Source of the DNA: Candidatus Zymogenaceae bacterium
Lineage (GTDB): Bacteria; Desulfobacterota; Zymogenia; Zymogenales; Zymogenaceae
Assembly: GCA_016933535.1 (NCBI GenBank)
Contig: JAFGAS010000086.1
Span: 124,001-188,000 of the forward strand
Reading direction: 5' to 3'
DNA length: 64,000 nt
The notes under the pieces were generated by a model that ran no database searches, was not told where the DNA came from, and saw only the letters and a list, made by a program, of their open reading frames with translations. How positions within the stretch are numbered: the first letter of the stretch is position 1; each line of letters opens with the position of its first letter. Below, piece by piece: positions 8,293 through 16,953 of this stretch. The position numbers and the translations under genes were made by a program.

Positions 8293-9255
8293 TTATGAGC
8301 CGGCCAGGTCCCCAACCGCCGGGTATCCCGCGACCGACGTTGCGCTCAAGACGGCGTCCAGCACTGCTTCCTCCACGGCCAGCGCCGCCAGCGCCCCGCA
8401 CACGCTTACGTCGACGAACTCCTTCCCCCCCGCCGATACGGCAAAAAGCGAATCGCCGTCCAGCATCGAGTGGGAAGGGATAATCGTGCGGGCCAGGCCG
8501 TCGTGCGCCATCCGGGCGATCCTTCCCAGATCCACTTTCGAATAATTTCCCGATACCGCCACCACCCCCACCACGGTAGCCGACCCCGGCGGCATAAACG
8601 GATAGGTTATCTCCCGAATGATTTTCCTCGGGCCGACGAATGATTTTTTGCTCTTATCCAGCGTCCCGGCGACGACATCTCCCGTTTTCGGATCAATCAC
8701 GTCCCCCAGGGCGTTAACGACGATAAGCGCCCCGACAGAGATGCCTCCCGCACCCGTTACCAGGGCGGAACCGATCCCGGATTTTACCGAGTATTCCATG
8801 CCGTAGAGCTTGCCCACCGTCGCACCCGTCCCCGCACCAACGCACCCCCGCTGGGTATTTCTATCCGCCGAGGCGCACGCCTCGTAGCCGTCGTCAGCAC
8901 TCGGTGTCACCTCGCCCTTGCTCAACGGCAGGTCGAAGATGACCGCCGCCGGAACGATCGGCACATTCAGGTATCCGGTCGGCACTCCCCGGCCCATCTC
9001 GCGCATCCTCTTCATCACGCCCGTGGCGGCGTCAAGCCCGAAGGCGCTGCCGCCCGAAAGCACGATGGCGTCGGCCGTCTCCACAAGATTGAGCGGATTA
9101 AAGACGTCCGTTTCCCGCGTCCCCGGCGCACCCCCTCGCACGTCCACGCCGCAGCGCATCGCTTGGGAAAAGACGAGCACCGTCACCCCGGTGAGATCTT
9201 TCGCGTGGGTAACGTGGCCGACGGAAATTCCCGGAATATCGACGATGTGGCCCAT
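8293..9255 (-). CDS. P1 family (DmpA/NylC-like) peptidase
   Basis: A 320-residue Ntn-type hydrolase of peptidase family S58/P1. It opens with DIPGISVGHVTHAKDLTGVT, followed by GAPGTRETDVFNPLNLVE, LSGGSAFGLDAATGVM and GCVGAGTGATVGKLYG, which are strong family signatures. These proteins mature by self-cleavage into two chains and act as aminopeptidases or amidases; NylC hydrolyses nylon oligomers. The C-terminal LDGDSLFAVSAG region corresponds to the family's conserved DGDT-like segment, with Ser for Thr. The ATG follows GGGGGAG. It lies 151 bases after the paaK gene on the same strand; substrate unknown. Confidence 0.9.
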   Translation of the reverse strand: MGHIVDIPGISVGHVTHAKDLTGVTVLVFSQAMRCGVDVRGGAPGTRETDVFNPLNLVETADAIVLSGGSAFGLDAATGVMKRMREMGRGVPTGYLNVPIVPAAVIFDLPLSKGEVTPSADDGYEACASADRNTQRGCVGAGTGATVGKLYGMEYSVKSGIGSALVTGAGGISVGALIVVNALGDVIDPKTGDVVAGTLDKSKKSFVGPRKIIREITYPFMPPGSATVVGVVAVSGNYSKVDLGRIARMAHDGLARTIIPSHSMLDGDSLFAVSAGGKEFVDVSVCGALAALAVEEAVLDAVLSATSVAGYPAVGDLAGS

Positions 9256-9406
9256 ATGACTCCCCCAGGTAATGGTTTAATTGACTTCGTCCCGACCGCA
9301 AATCCCCGCACGCACGACACAGCCGGACTCGCAATGGGCGCGTTCTCAACCCAACTCTGACCCGTTCATACCCATCCCAAGCGTTATCGGCACCCGCGGG
9401 CGCTGT

Positions 9407-10711
9407 TTATTGTTTAGGCCGGCTGTCGACAACCCTCACCGCCTTGCCTTCTCCGGCCGGTAGTGTGCCCGCGGGGACCACAGTGACCCGCGGCGTGATC
9501 AGCAGCTCCGACTTGAGATCCGCGACGATCCTCTTTTCGAGCGCGCGGGCCGCGCCGCCGTCGGCGGCAAAGAGGGCGGAGTCCCCCTCGACCCGGACCG
9601 TCATCCGGTCAATATGGTCCACCGTGTCCAGATCTATGAGAAAATTGTTCCCTACGCCGTCTGTCCGCATCAGCACCCGCTCCACCTGAACGGGAAAGAT
9701 ATTGACCCCCTTGATAATAAGCATGTCGTCGGTCCTGCCGGTTATTCGGCTGATGCGACGGTGTGTCCGCCCGCAGGGGCACGGGTCGGCCAGGAGCCTC
9801 ACCCGGTCACGTGTCCGGTAGCGGATAATCGGCATGGCCTGACGGTCCAGCGTCGTCAGCACAAGCTCGCCCTCGACCCCCGGCTCGACGGCCGTGAGGG
9901 TTTTGGGGTCGATCACCTCGACGAGATAGCGGTCCTCCCAGATATGCATCCCGTTTTTCTCGGGACATTCAAACGCCACTCCCGGGCCGCACATCTCGGA
10001 AAGCCCATAGGAATTGAACGCGTCTACACCGTAAAACTCCTCGATCTTTTTTCGGGACTCCTCCGAATGGGGCTCGGCGCCGACGTATGCGCGGGCAAGC
10101 TTTGTGTCCCGCCGTGGGTCCACCCCCTCCTCGGCAAATATCGAGGCCAGGTGCAGCGCGTAGCTTGGGATAATGTGGACCGCCGTGGTGCTGTATTGTT
10201 TCATCAGCATGATCTGGCGTTTTGAGTTGCCCGCGCCCGCGGGAATAACGAGCGCCCCCACCCGCTCGGCGCCGTAATGAAACCCGAGGCCGCCGGTAAA
10301 GAGGCCGTAGCCCATCATGTTCTGAAATACGTCGGTATCCCGAAAGCCGGTCATGAACAGGCATCGGGCCAAGAGGTCGGTCCATTGGTCGATATCATAT
10401 TTCGTGTGAAAGACCACGACCGGCCTTCCCGTGGTGCCCGATGAAGAGTGCATGCGCACGACCTGCTTCATCGGCACCGAGAGGAAGTCGGCCGGCTCGT
10501 GTTTCCTCAGGTCATCCTTGTCGATAAACGGGAATTTATCGATATCCGTGGGCCGCGTGACCGACGCCTCCGACAGCCCCGAATCACCCAATAACTTCCG
10601 ATAAAAAGGAGCGCGCAGGGCGCGCCCGACGGTGGCCTTGAGATGCGTTACCGTGTGCGATTCGAGCCGGCCGGACCCGATCGTTTCCATGTCCTTGTTC
10701 CAGAATTCCAC
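9407..10711 (-). CDS. paaK: Phenylacetate-CoA ligase family protein
   Basis: An adenylate-forming enzyme of about 434 residues that activates an aryl or related carboxylate to its CoA thioester using ATP. The motifs are HSSSGTTGRPVVVFHT (phosphate loop), NSYGLSEMCGPGVAFEC, YRTRDRVRLL and the hinge/lysine segment GRTDDMLIIKGVNIFP. The GTG at 10711 follows AGGAGG by 6 bases and gives the usual N-terminus VEFWNKDMETI; an ATG at 10732 is in frame but less well placed. PaaK begins phenylacetate catabolism, yet no other phenylacetate genes are seen nearby, so the true substrate is open. A promoter lies just upstream. Confidence 0.92.
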   Translation of the reverse strand: MEFWNKDMETIGSGRLESHTVTHLKATVGRALRAPFYRKLLGDSGLSEASVTRPTDIDKFPFIDKDDLRKHEPADFLSVPMKQVVRMHSSSGTTGRPVVVFHTKYDIDQWTDLLARCLFMTGFRDTDVFQNMMGYGLFTGGLGFHYGAERVGALVIPAGAGNSKRQIMLMKQYSTTAVHIIPSYALHLASIFAEEGVDPRRDTKLARAYVGAEPHSEESRKKIEEFYGVDAFNSYGLSEMCGPGVAFECPEKNGMHIWEDRYLVEVIDPKTLTAVEPGVEGELVLTTLDRQAMPIIRYRTRDRVRLLADPCPCGRTHRRISRITGRTDDMLIIKGVNIFPVQVERVLMRTDGVGNNFLIDLDTVDHIDRMTVRVEGDSALFAADGGAARALEKRIVADLKSELLITPRVTVVPAGTLPAGEGKAVRVVDSRPKQ

Positions 10712-10746
10712 AGGCGTCCTCCTGCCGTCCATACCTTAAGATATTT

Positions 10747-10775
10747 TATTTATCACATCCCGGCATCCAAGTCAA
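10747..10775 (-). promoter_or_regulatory. Sigma-70-type promoter for the paaK-like gene
   Basis: Minus-strand TTGACT (10775-10770) and TAAATA (10752-10747) with a 17-base spacer, ending 36 bases before the chosen GTG start. Confidence 0.55.
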
Positions 10776-10946
10776 AGAGATAAGAGCCGGTCGATTGGTA
10801 AAGGGAACAAAGACCGTATCCCCTAATAGACCATTGGGTATGGGTATAGATGCAAGAAGAAAAAGGGGGTAACCCATGAGGAGGCGCCGCGTCAGGGGAA
10901 ACCGATCAAGAATAATTTTAAGATACTACCCCACTATCGCTTGGCC

Positions 10947-10975
10947 TTGACATCCCTGCGAGCCTGACATATAAG
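10947..10975 (+). promoter_or_regulatory. Sigma-70-type promoter for the YhhN-like gene
   Basis: TTGACA (10947-10952) and TATAAG (10970-10975) with a 17-base spacer, about 38 bases before the ATG at 11013. This is among the best promoter matches in the window. Confidence 0.7.
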
Positions 10976-11012
10976 TGTATATCATTATTGTGTAATTACT
11001 GGGAGGTGGGCC

Positions 11013-11717
11013 ATGTTGAAATCCTTGTTCTTTGTGTTCGTCGCATTCGCCCTCACGAGCGTCTATATTCAAACCGCGGACCTGGAGATAAAGCAGATCT
11101 CGTCGCCTTTAATGGCCGGGCTCGTGGCGATTTGCGCCGTCGTCGGGCTCGTCAAAGGACGGATCAAGGCCGGGGAAGGCATTGTATTTATTACGGCATG
11201 GGCACTGGCGGCCTGCGGGGACGCGTTTTTCGAGATGTCGCGGCTTTCGGCAACACCGGAGGATGCAGGCAAATTCTTTGTGACGGCGGTCGCCATCTTT
11301 CTGATGGCCTACCTTATCTTTGGCGTCAGTTTCAATATTTACGCCGCGAAGACCGGACCGAGAACGTGGATGGTGGTAACGGCAGTTGCAGTATCCGTTA
11401 TAATGGGCGTCCTCGCCTATAAGTCGCTACTGGTTCCACCCGGACAGGGCGCCCTGATCGTTGTCTATTCAACACAAGCGATAATACTGTTATGCGGCGG
11501 ACTTCTCTGCCTCATGTCGGGGAGATTTCATTTCGGCTGCATAGGCATTCTCCTTTTCTTTTCCGACTGGCTCGTGGGTCTGAGGGCCTTCGGAAACCCC
11601 GATATTGTGCCCCTTTTCGTGACGGAACACGTGCTCATACTCATCCTTGTTACCTACTACATCCCCATGATGGCGAGCATCGATTACTCTTTCAAGTTAG
11701 GCAGTTCAGAGAAATAG
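11013..11717 (+). CDS. Probable YhhN/TMEM86 family membrane protein
   Basis: A 234-residue protein with about eight hydrophobic segments throughout. The pattern, including ALAACGDAFFEMSRL near the middle and GILLFFSDWLVGLRAFGNP toward the C-terminus, resembles the two acidic membrane motifs (GD and SD) of YhhN/TMEM86 proteins, some of which are lysoplasmalogenases that cleave vinyl-ether lysolipids. The family assignment is by motif only. It has a strong dedicated promoter and a GGGAGG ribosome binding site. It stands alone, with 388 noncoding bases after it. Confidence 0.55.
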   Translation: MLKSLFFVFVAFALTSVYIQTADLEIKQISSPLMAGLVAICAVVGLVKGRIKAGEGIVFITAWALAACGDAFFEMSRLSATPEDAGKFFVTAVAIFLMAYLIFGVSFNIYAAKTGPRTWMVVTAVAVSVIMGVLAYKSLLVPPGQGALIVVYSTQAIILLCGGLLCLMSGRFHFGCIGILLFFSDWLVGLRAFGNPDIVPLFVTEHVLILILVTYYIPMMASIDYSFKLGSSEK

Positions 11718-12105
11718 AGATCACATCTTCAAACTTGAATAACTTACAAAGGGGGTCACCCATTACGAGACACCGGAATAGAATACCTCGGCGCATGGTT
11801 TCATGTCATCAATCCTGGGAGGAGGCGGGAAGACGTCTTTACCGATCGGCCGGATAAAGACTTATCCTTATTGATATCCCGATAACTCCTGTTCCTGATC
11901 TGCGTTTTTGAGATCACTTCCATGAGCCAATACGCCTTCAAGGAGCTCCAATCGCCCGACTGCGCCCCTTGAGGCAAATACGGTTCTACACGCACTAAAT
12001 TTATTGAAAAAAGGATCTGTAATCCATAAAAACCCCCGAATATTATTGACAAAATCAATATTTCGCCTATAATAAGTAAATTTAAGTGATCCATTAGAGG
12101 AAACC
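11718..12105 (+). other. Intergenic region between the YhhN-like gene and yqeY
   Basis: No credible gene is seen; short reverse-strand frames here have no recognisable protein. The region contains a hairpin at 11835-11861 (GTCTTTA/TAAAGAC with CCG/CGG and a bulge) that could end the upstream transcript but lacks a T-run, and the strong promoter at 12046-12073. Confidence 0.6.
12046..12073 (+). promoter_or_regulatory. Consensus sigma-70 promoter of the yqeY-mutS2-dnaG-rpoD operon
   Basis: Perfect TTGACA (12046-12051) and perfect TATAAT (12068-12073), 16-base spacer, 32 bases before the yqeY start. This is the best promoter match found in the window and fits the need for constant expression of primase and the main sigma factor. 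Confidence 0.8.
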
Positions 12106-12561
12106 ATGCCTTCTCTCAAGGACAGACTGGATACCGACCTCAAGGAGGCCCAAAAGGCCAGAGATACGATCCGCGTCAGCGTCATACGAATGCTCAAGAC
12201 CGCTATAAAAAACCGAGAGGTTGAGAAGATCGGGGAGCTGACAGAACAGGAACTCCTTCAGGCCGTCAACTCACAAATCAAGGCCCGCCTGGAGGCCGTC
12301 GAGGGGTTTAGGAAAGGGGGCCGTGAGGAGGCCGCGAAAAAAGAAGAGGCCGAAATGGTGATCCTGAAGGCCTATCTTCCCGAGCAGCTTACTAAAGAGG
12401 AAATCGAGTCCCTTATCGATAAGGCAATAGCCGAGACCGGCGCCGCCGGCCCCAGAGACATGGGCAAGGTCATGAAGGCGCTTATGTCCGATGTTACCGG
12501 AAAGGCCGACGGAAAGCTCGTCAGCGAGTTGGTAAAAGAGAAACTATCCTCAGTGTCATAA
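12106..12561 (+). CDS. GatB/YqeY domain protein
   Basis: A 151-residue protein that is a stand-alone version of the YqeY domain found at the C-terminus of the tRNA amidotransferase subunit GatB. Features include SLKDRLDTDLKEAQKARDTI, RVSVIRMLKTAIKNREVE and the C-terminal DMGKVMKALMSDVTGKADGK. In GatB this domain contacts tRNA; the free protein's role is not established. The ATG follows GAGGAA. In many bacteria rpsU-yqeY-dnaG-rpoD form the macromolecular synthesis operon; rpsU is not seen here and mutS2 is inserted. Confidence 0.92.
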   Translation: MPSLKDRLDTDLKEAQKARDTIRVSVIRMLKTAIKNREVEKIGELTEQELLQAVNSQIKARLEAVEGFRKGGREEAAKKEEAEMVILKAYLPEQLTKEEIESLIDKAIAETGAAGPRDMGKVMKALMSDVTGKADGKLVSELVKEKLSSVS

Positions 12562-12670
12562 AGTTGTGACATATATTTTCTCAGAACTTCTCGACAACAA
12601 AGGGGCGTAACCGTCGCCGGACAAATACAAAGGGGGGCATTTCCCGCCGCCCATTCCCAAGAAAGTGCAG

Positions 12671-15010
12671 ATGGACAAGCGCACGCTTGAGGTTCTGGAA
12701 TATCCGAAAATCCTAAAGATCCTCGCGGACTTTGCATCGACCATTCCGGGAAGCGAGGACTGCCTCGATCTTTTTCCGGAAACAAATTCCGCGGGTGTCT
12801 CCAGAATCCAGACGATCGTTAAAGAGATCAGGGAGATTAGCGCCGTCGAGGGGAAACTCCCGTTCGGCGGGATCTGCGCGATCGACCACCTCCTCTCCCA
12901 GCTCGCGGTGCAGGGCGCGCATCTTTCCTCCCACGAAATTCTCGATATCGCCGGAAACCTGTCCGGCCAGCGGATACTGAAATCATTGCTGGCCACCTTG
13001 TCCGAACGATACCCGAATGCCGCCGGCCTCGTCTCTTCTATCGTGTCCATGAAGGGGCTCGAGTCCCAGATAGAATCGGCTGTAGGCCCCCAGGGAGAGA
13101 TCCTCGACGGCGCCAGCGACCACCTCAGAGAGATTAGAAAGCGCGTTAGAAGCGCCCGTGACGAGCTCAACAGGACGCTCCTTACCGTTATGGGATCGTC
13201 GTCGACCAAGGAGGCCCTACAGGAACCTATCGTAACCCAGAGAAACGGACGTTATGTCCTGCCGATCAAGGCGGAATATAAGGGGAAGATCCAGGGGATT
13301 GTCCACGATCGTTCCCAATCGAGCCAGACCCTGTTCATCGAGCCGATCTCCGTTATGGAGAAAAACAACGAGCTCTCATCCTTTACGAAAGAAGAAAAGG
13401 ATGAAGAGCTCAGGGTCCTGAAGCGGATCTCGGCAGAGATCGCGCTGGAGAGAGATACCATCGCTCAGAACCACCGCGCCGTCATCGAGATCGATACCCT
13501 GGCGGCACGCGCTTTGTTCGGCGAGGCCCTAAACGGGGTCTCGGCCGAGATCGACGATTCCGGGAAGGTCTCGTTTATCGAGGCCCGGCACCCGCTGTTG
13601 CTCCACAGCGGTTACAAAAACGGCTCACACGAATTTTCCAGCCACGCCATCCCGATCGATATTGCCATCGGCGGAGACAAGAAGCTGGTCGTCCTATCCG
13701 GTGCCAATACCGGCGGCAAGACCGCCGCCCTCAAAACCCTCGGCCTGCTCTCCCTGATGTTCATGACGGGCATCCCGATTCCGGTGGCCGAGGGAAGCAG
13801 GGCGGTCGTTTTCTCGGATCTTTTTGCCGATATCGGCGACGAGCAGGACATAGAGGGCAAGCTTTCCACCTTCTCGGCCAAGGTGGAACGGCTCAAATAT
13901 ATCCTCTCGCAGGCAGGTCCCGGCTCTCTGGTCCTCATTGACGAGATCATGTCGGCCACCGACCCCGACCAGGGGAGTGCTTTGGCCATGGCGTCGATGG
14001 ATTATTTATTGAGTAAAAATGCAACTATTCTCATCACGACGCATCTAAACACTTTGAAGACATATGCCCTGAATCGAGCTGACTCGGTTAACGTGTCGGT
14101 TACCTTTGACGAGATGAGCCGTACCCCTCTTTACATCCTTCATTACGGAACGCCGGGGGGAAGCAATGCAATTGCCGTCGCACAGTCTCTCTCTCTTCCT
14201 CCCGAGGTTATCTCCCGCGCGAAGGAAAACCTCTCTGACGAATCGAGAAAACTCACGAGCCTTATCACCAAGCTCGAACGTGATCGAAGAATCGTTCAGA
14301 CCCAGCGGAGGGCCGTCGAAACCCTCAGGAAGGATCATCAATCCCTTACCAAAGAGCTAGCCGGATTGGTTGAGACAATCAATGCGAAGCGAAACGAGAT
14401 TATCGATTCTTTCAGACGTGAGGTAAAAGAGATTGCCTCCCGCTACGAACAGCGCTTCAAAGAGCTTTTCGGCCGGATGGAGAACGCCGCCGTCAGACGC
14501 GGGGAAATCCACAAGGAATTCTACGACACTAAGCGTGCCCTCATCGATTCGATACCTCAACCGGCCCTCGATACACAATCACCCGACGAGTTCCACGTGG
14601 GTGACGCCGTGGCCTTAAGGGGGAGCGCCGTGATCGGCAGTCTTCTCACCCTTTCCGGAGACCGGGCCGAAGTCGAATTCGGCGGCAGGAAGGTTTCCGT
14701 GGATATCTCCGAGCTAAAAAAAGAAAAGGCCCCGTCACCGCCCAGGGGCGGCGCCTATCACGAACAGTATTCCGACCCAAAGACCGAGATCAATATCATC
14801 GGTCTGACCGTTGAGGATGCCATCCCCGTGGTCGACAAGGCGATAGACAATGCGATACTCGTGGGCCTGGCCGAGTTAGAGATCATCCACGGCAAGGGAA
14901 CCGGCAGGCTCAAACGGGGGATCAGGACCTACCTGACGGGCCATTCCCACGTGAAGGGGCTCAAGCACGGGGGACTTAACGACGGGACGACGACCGTGGA
15001 GCTTTCGTGA
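12671..15010 (+). CDS. mutS2: Endonuclease MutS2 with altered Smr active-site motif
   Basis: A 779-residue MutS2. It has the MutS core (LEPI-type segment QTLFIEPISVMEKNNEL), Walker A GANTGGKT near residues 344-351, the ABC signature region, LVLIDEIMSATDP as Walker B, and a long coiled coil. The C-terminal Smr domain keeps IIHGKGTGRLKRGIR, but the first catalytic motif, normally LDLRG, reads INIIG (14789-14803), lacking both the Asp and Arg tied to nuclease activity. MutS2 acts in suppressing recombination and in rescue of collided ribosomes. The ATG at 12671 is preferred over a GTG six bases earlier; neither has a strong ribosome binding site. It is cotranscribed with yqeY and dnaG. Confidence 0.95.
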   Translation: MDKRTLEVLEYPKILKILADFASTIPGSEDCLDLFPETNSAGVSRIQTIVKEIREISAVEGKLPFGGICAIDHLLSQLAVQGAHLSSHEILDIAGNLSGQRILKSLLATLSERYPNAAGLVSSIVSMKGLESQIESAVGPQGEILDGASDHLREIRKRVRSARDELNRTLLTVMGSSSTKEALQEPIVTQRNGRYVLPIKAEYKGKIQGIVHDRSQSSQTLFIEPISVMEKNNELSSFTKEEKDEELRVLKRISAEIALERDTIAQNHRAVIEIDTLAARALFGEALNGVSAEIDDSGKVSFIEARHPLLLHSGYKNGSHEFSSHAIPIDIAIGGDKKLVVLSGANTGGKTAALKTLGLLSLMFMTGIPIPVAEGSRAVVFSDLFADIGDEQDIEGKLSTFSAKVERLKYILSQAGPGSLVLIDEIMSATDPDQGSALAMASMDYLLSKNATILITTHLNTLKTYALNRADSVNVSVTFDEMSRTPLYILHYGTPGGSNAIAVAQSLSLPPEVISRAKENLSDESRKLTSLITKLERDRRIVQTQRRAVETLRKDHQSLTKELAGLVETINAKRNEIIDSFRREVKEIASRYEQRFKELFGRMENAAVRRGEIHKEFYDTKRALIDSIPQPALDTQSPDEFHVGDAVALRGSAVIGSLLTLSGDRAEVEFGGRKVSVDISELKKEKAPSPPRGGAYHEQYSDPKTEINIIGLTVEDAIPVVDKAIDNAILVGLAELEIIHGKGTGRLKRGIRTYLTGHSHVKGLKHGGLNDGTTTVELS

Positions 15011-15177
15011 CCCTAATCGGGCGCGCTTGCCGGCTTTCGTCACTATGATCGGGCATTTGCCCCGTACCCGACGGAAAACGGGAATCGGCCGAAGAGTCGA
15101 AGATGAGAGACCTCGGATAATTCTGTGTGGAGAAAAAGCGGTTATCGGACGAATAGTATAGAAAGGAAGGCACAGGC

Positions 15178-16950
15178 GTGGCGGGAAAGATCCCCGAACG
15201 GACTATTGACGAGATAAGGGATCGTACTGATATCCTGAGTCTCATCGGCAAGTATGTCCCCCTGAAAAAGGCCGGACGCAACTTCGTGGGGCTCTGTCCG
15301 TTTCACGCCGAGAAAACCCCGTCCTTTTCCGTCAACCCCGAAAAGGGGATATACAAATGCTTCGGCTGCGGCAAGGGCGGAAGCGCCATTAACTTCCTCA
15401 TGGAAATTGAGGGGATGTCGTTTGTCGAGGCCGTGCGCGATCTGGGCAACCGCTGCGGCGTCAGGATCCAGCCGGATTCTCGAACGAAGGAGAGAACGGA
15501 CGACCGAGCTGCGGTGCTCTATACCGTCAATGAGGATGCCCGCGCTTATTTCGCGGAGAATCTCAAGGCCCCCGAGGCCAAGGGCGCGGTCGCATACCTC
15601 AAGAAACGGGGACTCGACGGAGAGACCGCCCGCCTCTTCCAGATCGGGTATGCCCCTGCCGGGTGGGACGGCCTGATCTCCTATTTTCGCCACTCGGCGC
15701 GCGGCGAGAAAGTGCTCGTGTCTGCAGGATTGGCCGTTGAGGGGGACCGGGGGGTTTATGACCGGTTCCGCGATAGGATTATCTTTCCTATCCGCGATCA
15801 CCGGGAACGTTGTGTCGGCTTCGGCGGCAGGATCGTCGGACCGGGAGAGCCTAAATATCTGAATTCGCCCGAGACGCCGGTCTATCATAAGGGTGAGGTC
15901 CTCTACGGGCTGGACATTACCCGGGAAGAGATCAGGAAAGCGGGCTACGCCGTGGTCGTTGAGGGATATCTTGACCTGATCGCCCTGTTTCAGGCGGGTG
16001 TCAGGAATGTTGTCGCGACCCTCGGCACGGCGTTGACCAAAGAACACCTCAAACGGTTGAAGAACTATACGCGGGAGGTGGTGCTGCTTTTTGATCCCGA
16101 CGAGGCAGGAATGAAGGCGGCCGAACGGACGCTTCCGTTGTTTGGCGAAGGCACTATTTATGCCAAGGCGGCCGTTCTTCCCGAGAATCTCGACCCGGAC
16201 GATTTCGTCAGGAAAAACGGGGCCGCCGCCTTCTACGAGATCGTCACAGCGGCGCGAGACCTATTCGACTTTGCCGTGGAACGGGTGTTTACGCGACATA
16301 ATCTGAAAACGGCCGGCGGCATCTCGCTTGCTCTTGATGAGTCGGCCTCTATCGTAGGACTGATACACAAAAAGGCCGATCAGGATATATGTATCGCTAA
16401 AGTGACGGAACGTTTGGGCGTTCGGGAAGAATCGGTCAGGGAAGCCGTTTTACGTACCGTCAGGAAAGAAGGCTCCCGTCAGCGGAAAGACTCGGATGCG
16501 CGAGACCCCTCGCCACCATTCCACCCGCCCGCGGTGGAGGCACGGCTGTTCAAGATCGCCGCCAATTTCCCGCAGGTCCTCCCTCGTGCCGGCCTGGCCC
16601 AACGGCACCTCGATCTTTTTGAGGATGAGGTTCTCAGGGAACTGGTGGGAACGATGCTCGAGACGATCCCCAACGGGGATATCCCTCCCCTCGTCTCGCT
16701 CATCGACTCGGTTACGGATGCAGCAATCCGCGATCAACTCATCGGGCTTTCGTTCGTCGATTTCGATGAAATCGAAGACGAGGCTGGCGCGTTGGATATC
16801 GTACGAGGATGTATCTCGCACCTTGAGGAAAAGGAGCGCAGAAATAAGCTCAAAGCGATCACTCGGCAAATCAAGGCAGGAGCTTCCAAAGACGCGGTTA
16901 ATGAACTACTGAAACAAAAGATGGATTATACCAAAAATTTAAAGAGGTGA
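15178..16950 (+). CDS. dnaG: DNA primase DnaG
   Basis: A 590-residue bacterial primase. The N-terminal zinc-binding domain has CPFHAEKTPSFSV and YKCFGCGKGG (Cys40, His43, Cys61, Cys64). The TOPRIM core follows with VVVEGYLDLIALFQAG and LLFDPDEAGMKAAE, and a C-terminal region that should bind the DnaB helicase. It makes the RNA primers for replication. The GTG start follows GAAAGGAAGG. Its stop is 3 bases from the rpoD start, so the two are tightly coupled. Confidence 0.97.
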   Translation: MAGKIPERTIDEIRDRTDILSLIGKYVPLKKAGRNFVGLCPFHAEKTPSFSVNPEKGIYKCFGCGKGGSAINFLMEIEGMSFVEAVRDLGNRCGVRIQPDSRTKERTDDRAAVLYTVNEDARAYFAENLKAPEAKGAVAYLKKRGLDGETARLFQIGYAPAGWDGLISYFRHSARGEKVLVSAGLAVEGDRGVYDRFRDRIIFPIRDHRERCVGFGGRIVGPGEPKYLNSPETPVYHKGEVLYGLDITREEIRKAGYAVVVEGYLDLIALFQAGVRNVVATLGTALTKEHLKRLKNYTREVVLLFDPDEAGMKAAERTLPLFGEGTIYAKAAVLPENLDPDDFVRKNGAAAFYEIVTAARDLFDFAVERVFTRHNLKTAGGISLALDESASIVGLIHKKADQDICIAKVTERLGVREESVREAVLRTVRKEGSRQRKDSDARDPSPPFHPPAVEARLFKIAANFPQVLPRAGLAQRHLDLFEDEVLRELVGTMLETIPNGDIPPLVSLIDSVTDAAIRDQLIGLSFVDFDEIEDEAGALDIVRGCISHLEEKERRNKLKAITRQIKAGASKDAVNELLKQKMDYTKNLKR

Positions 16951-16953
16951 TTC

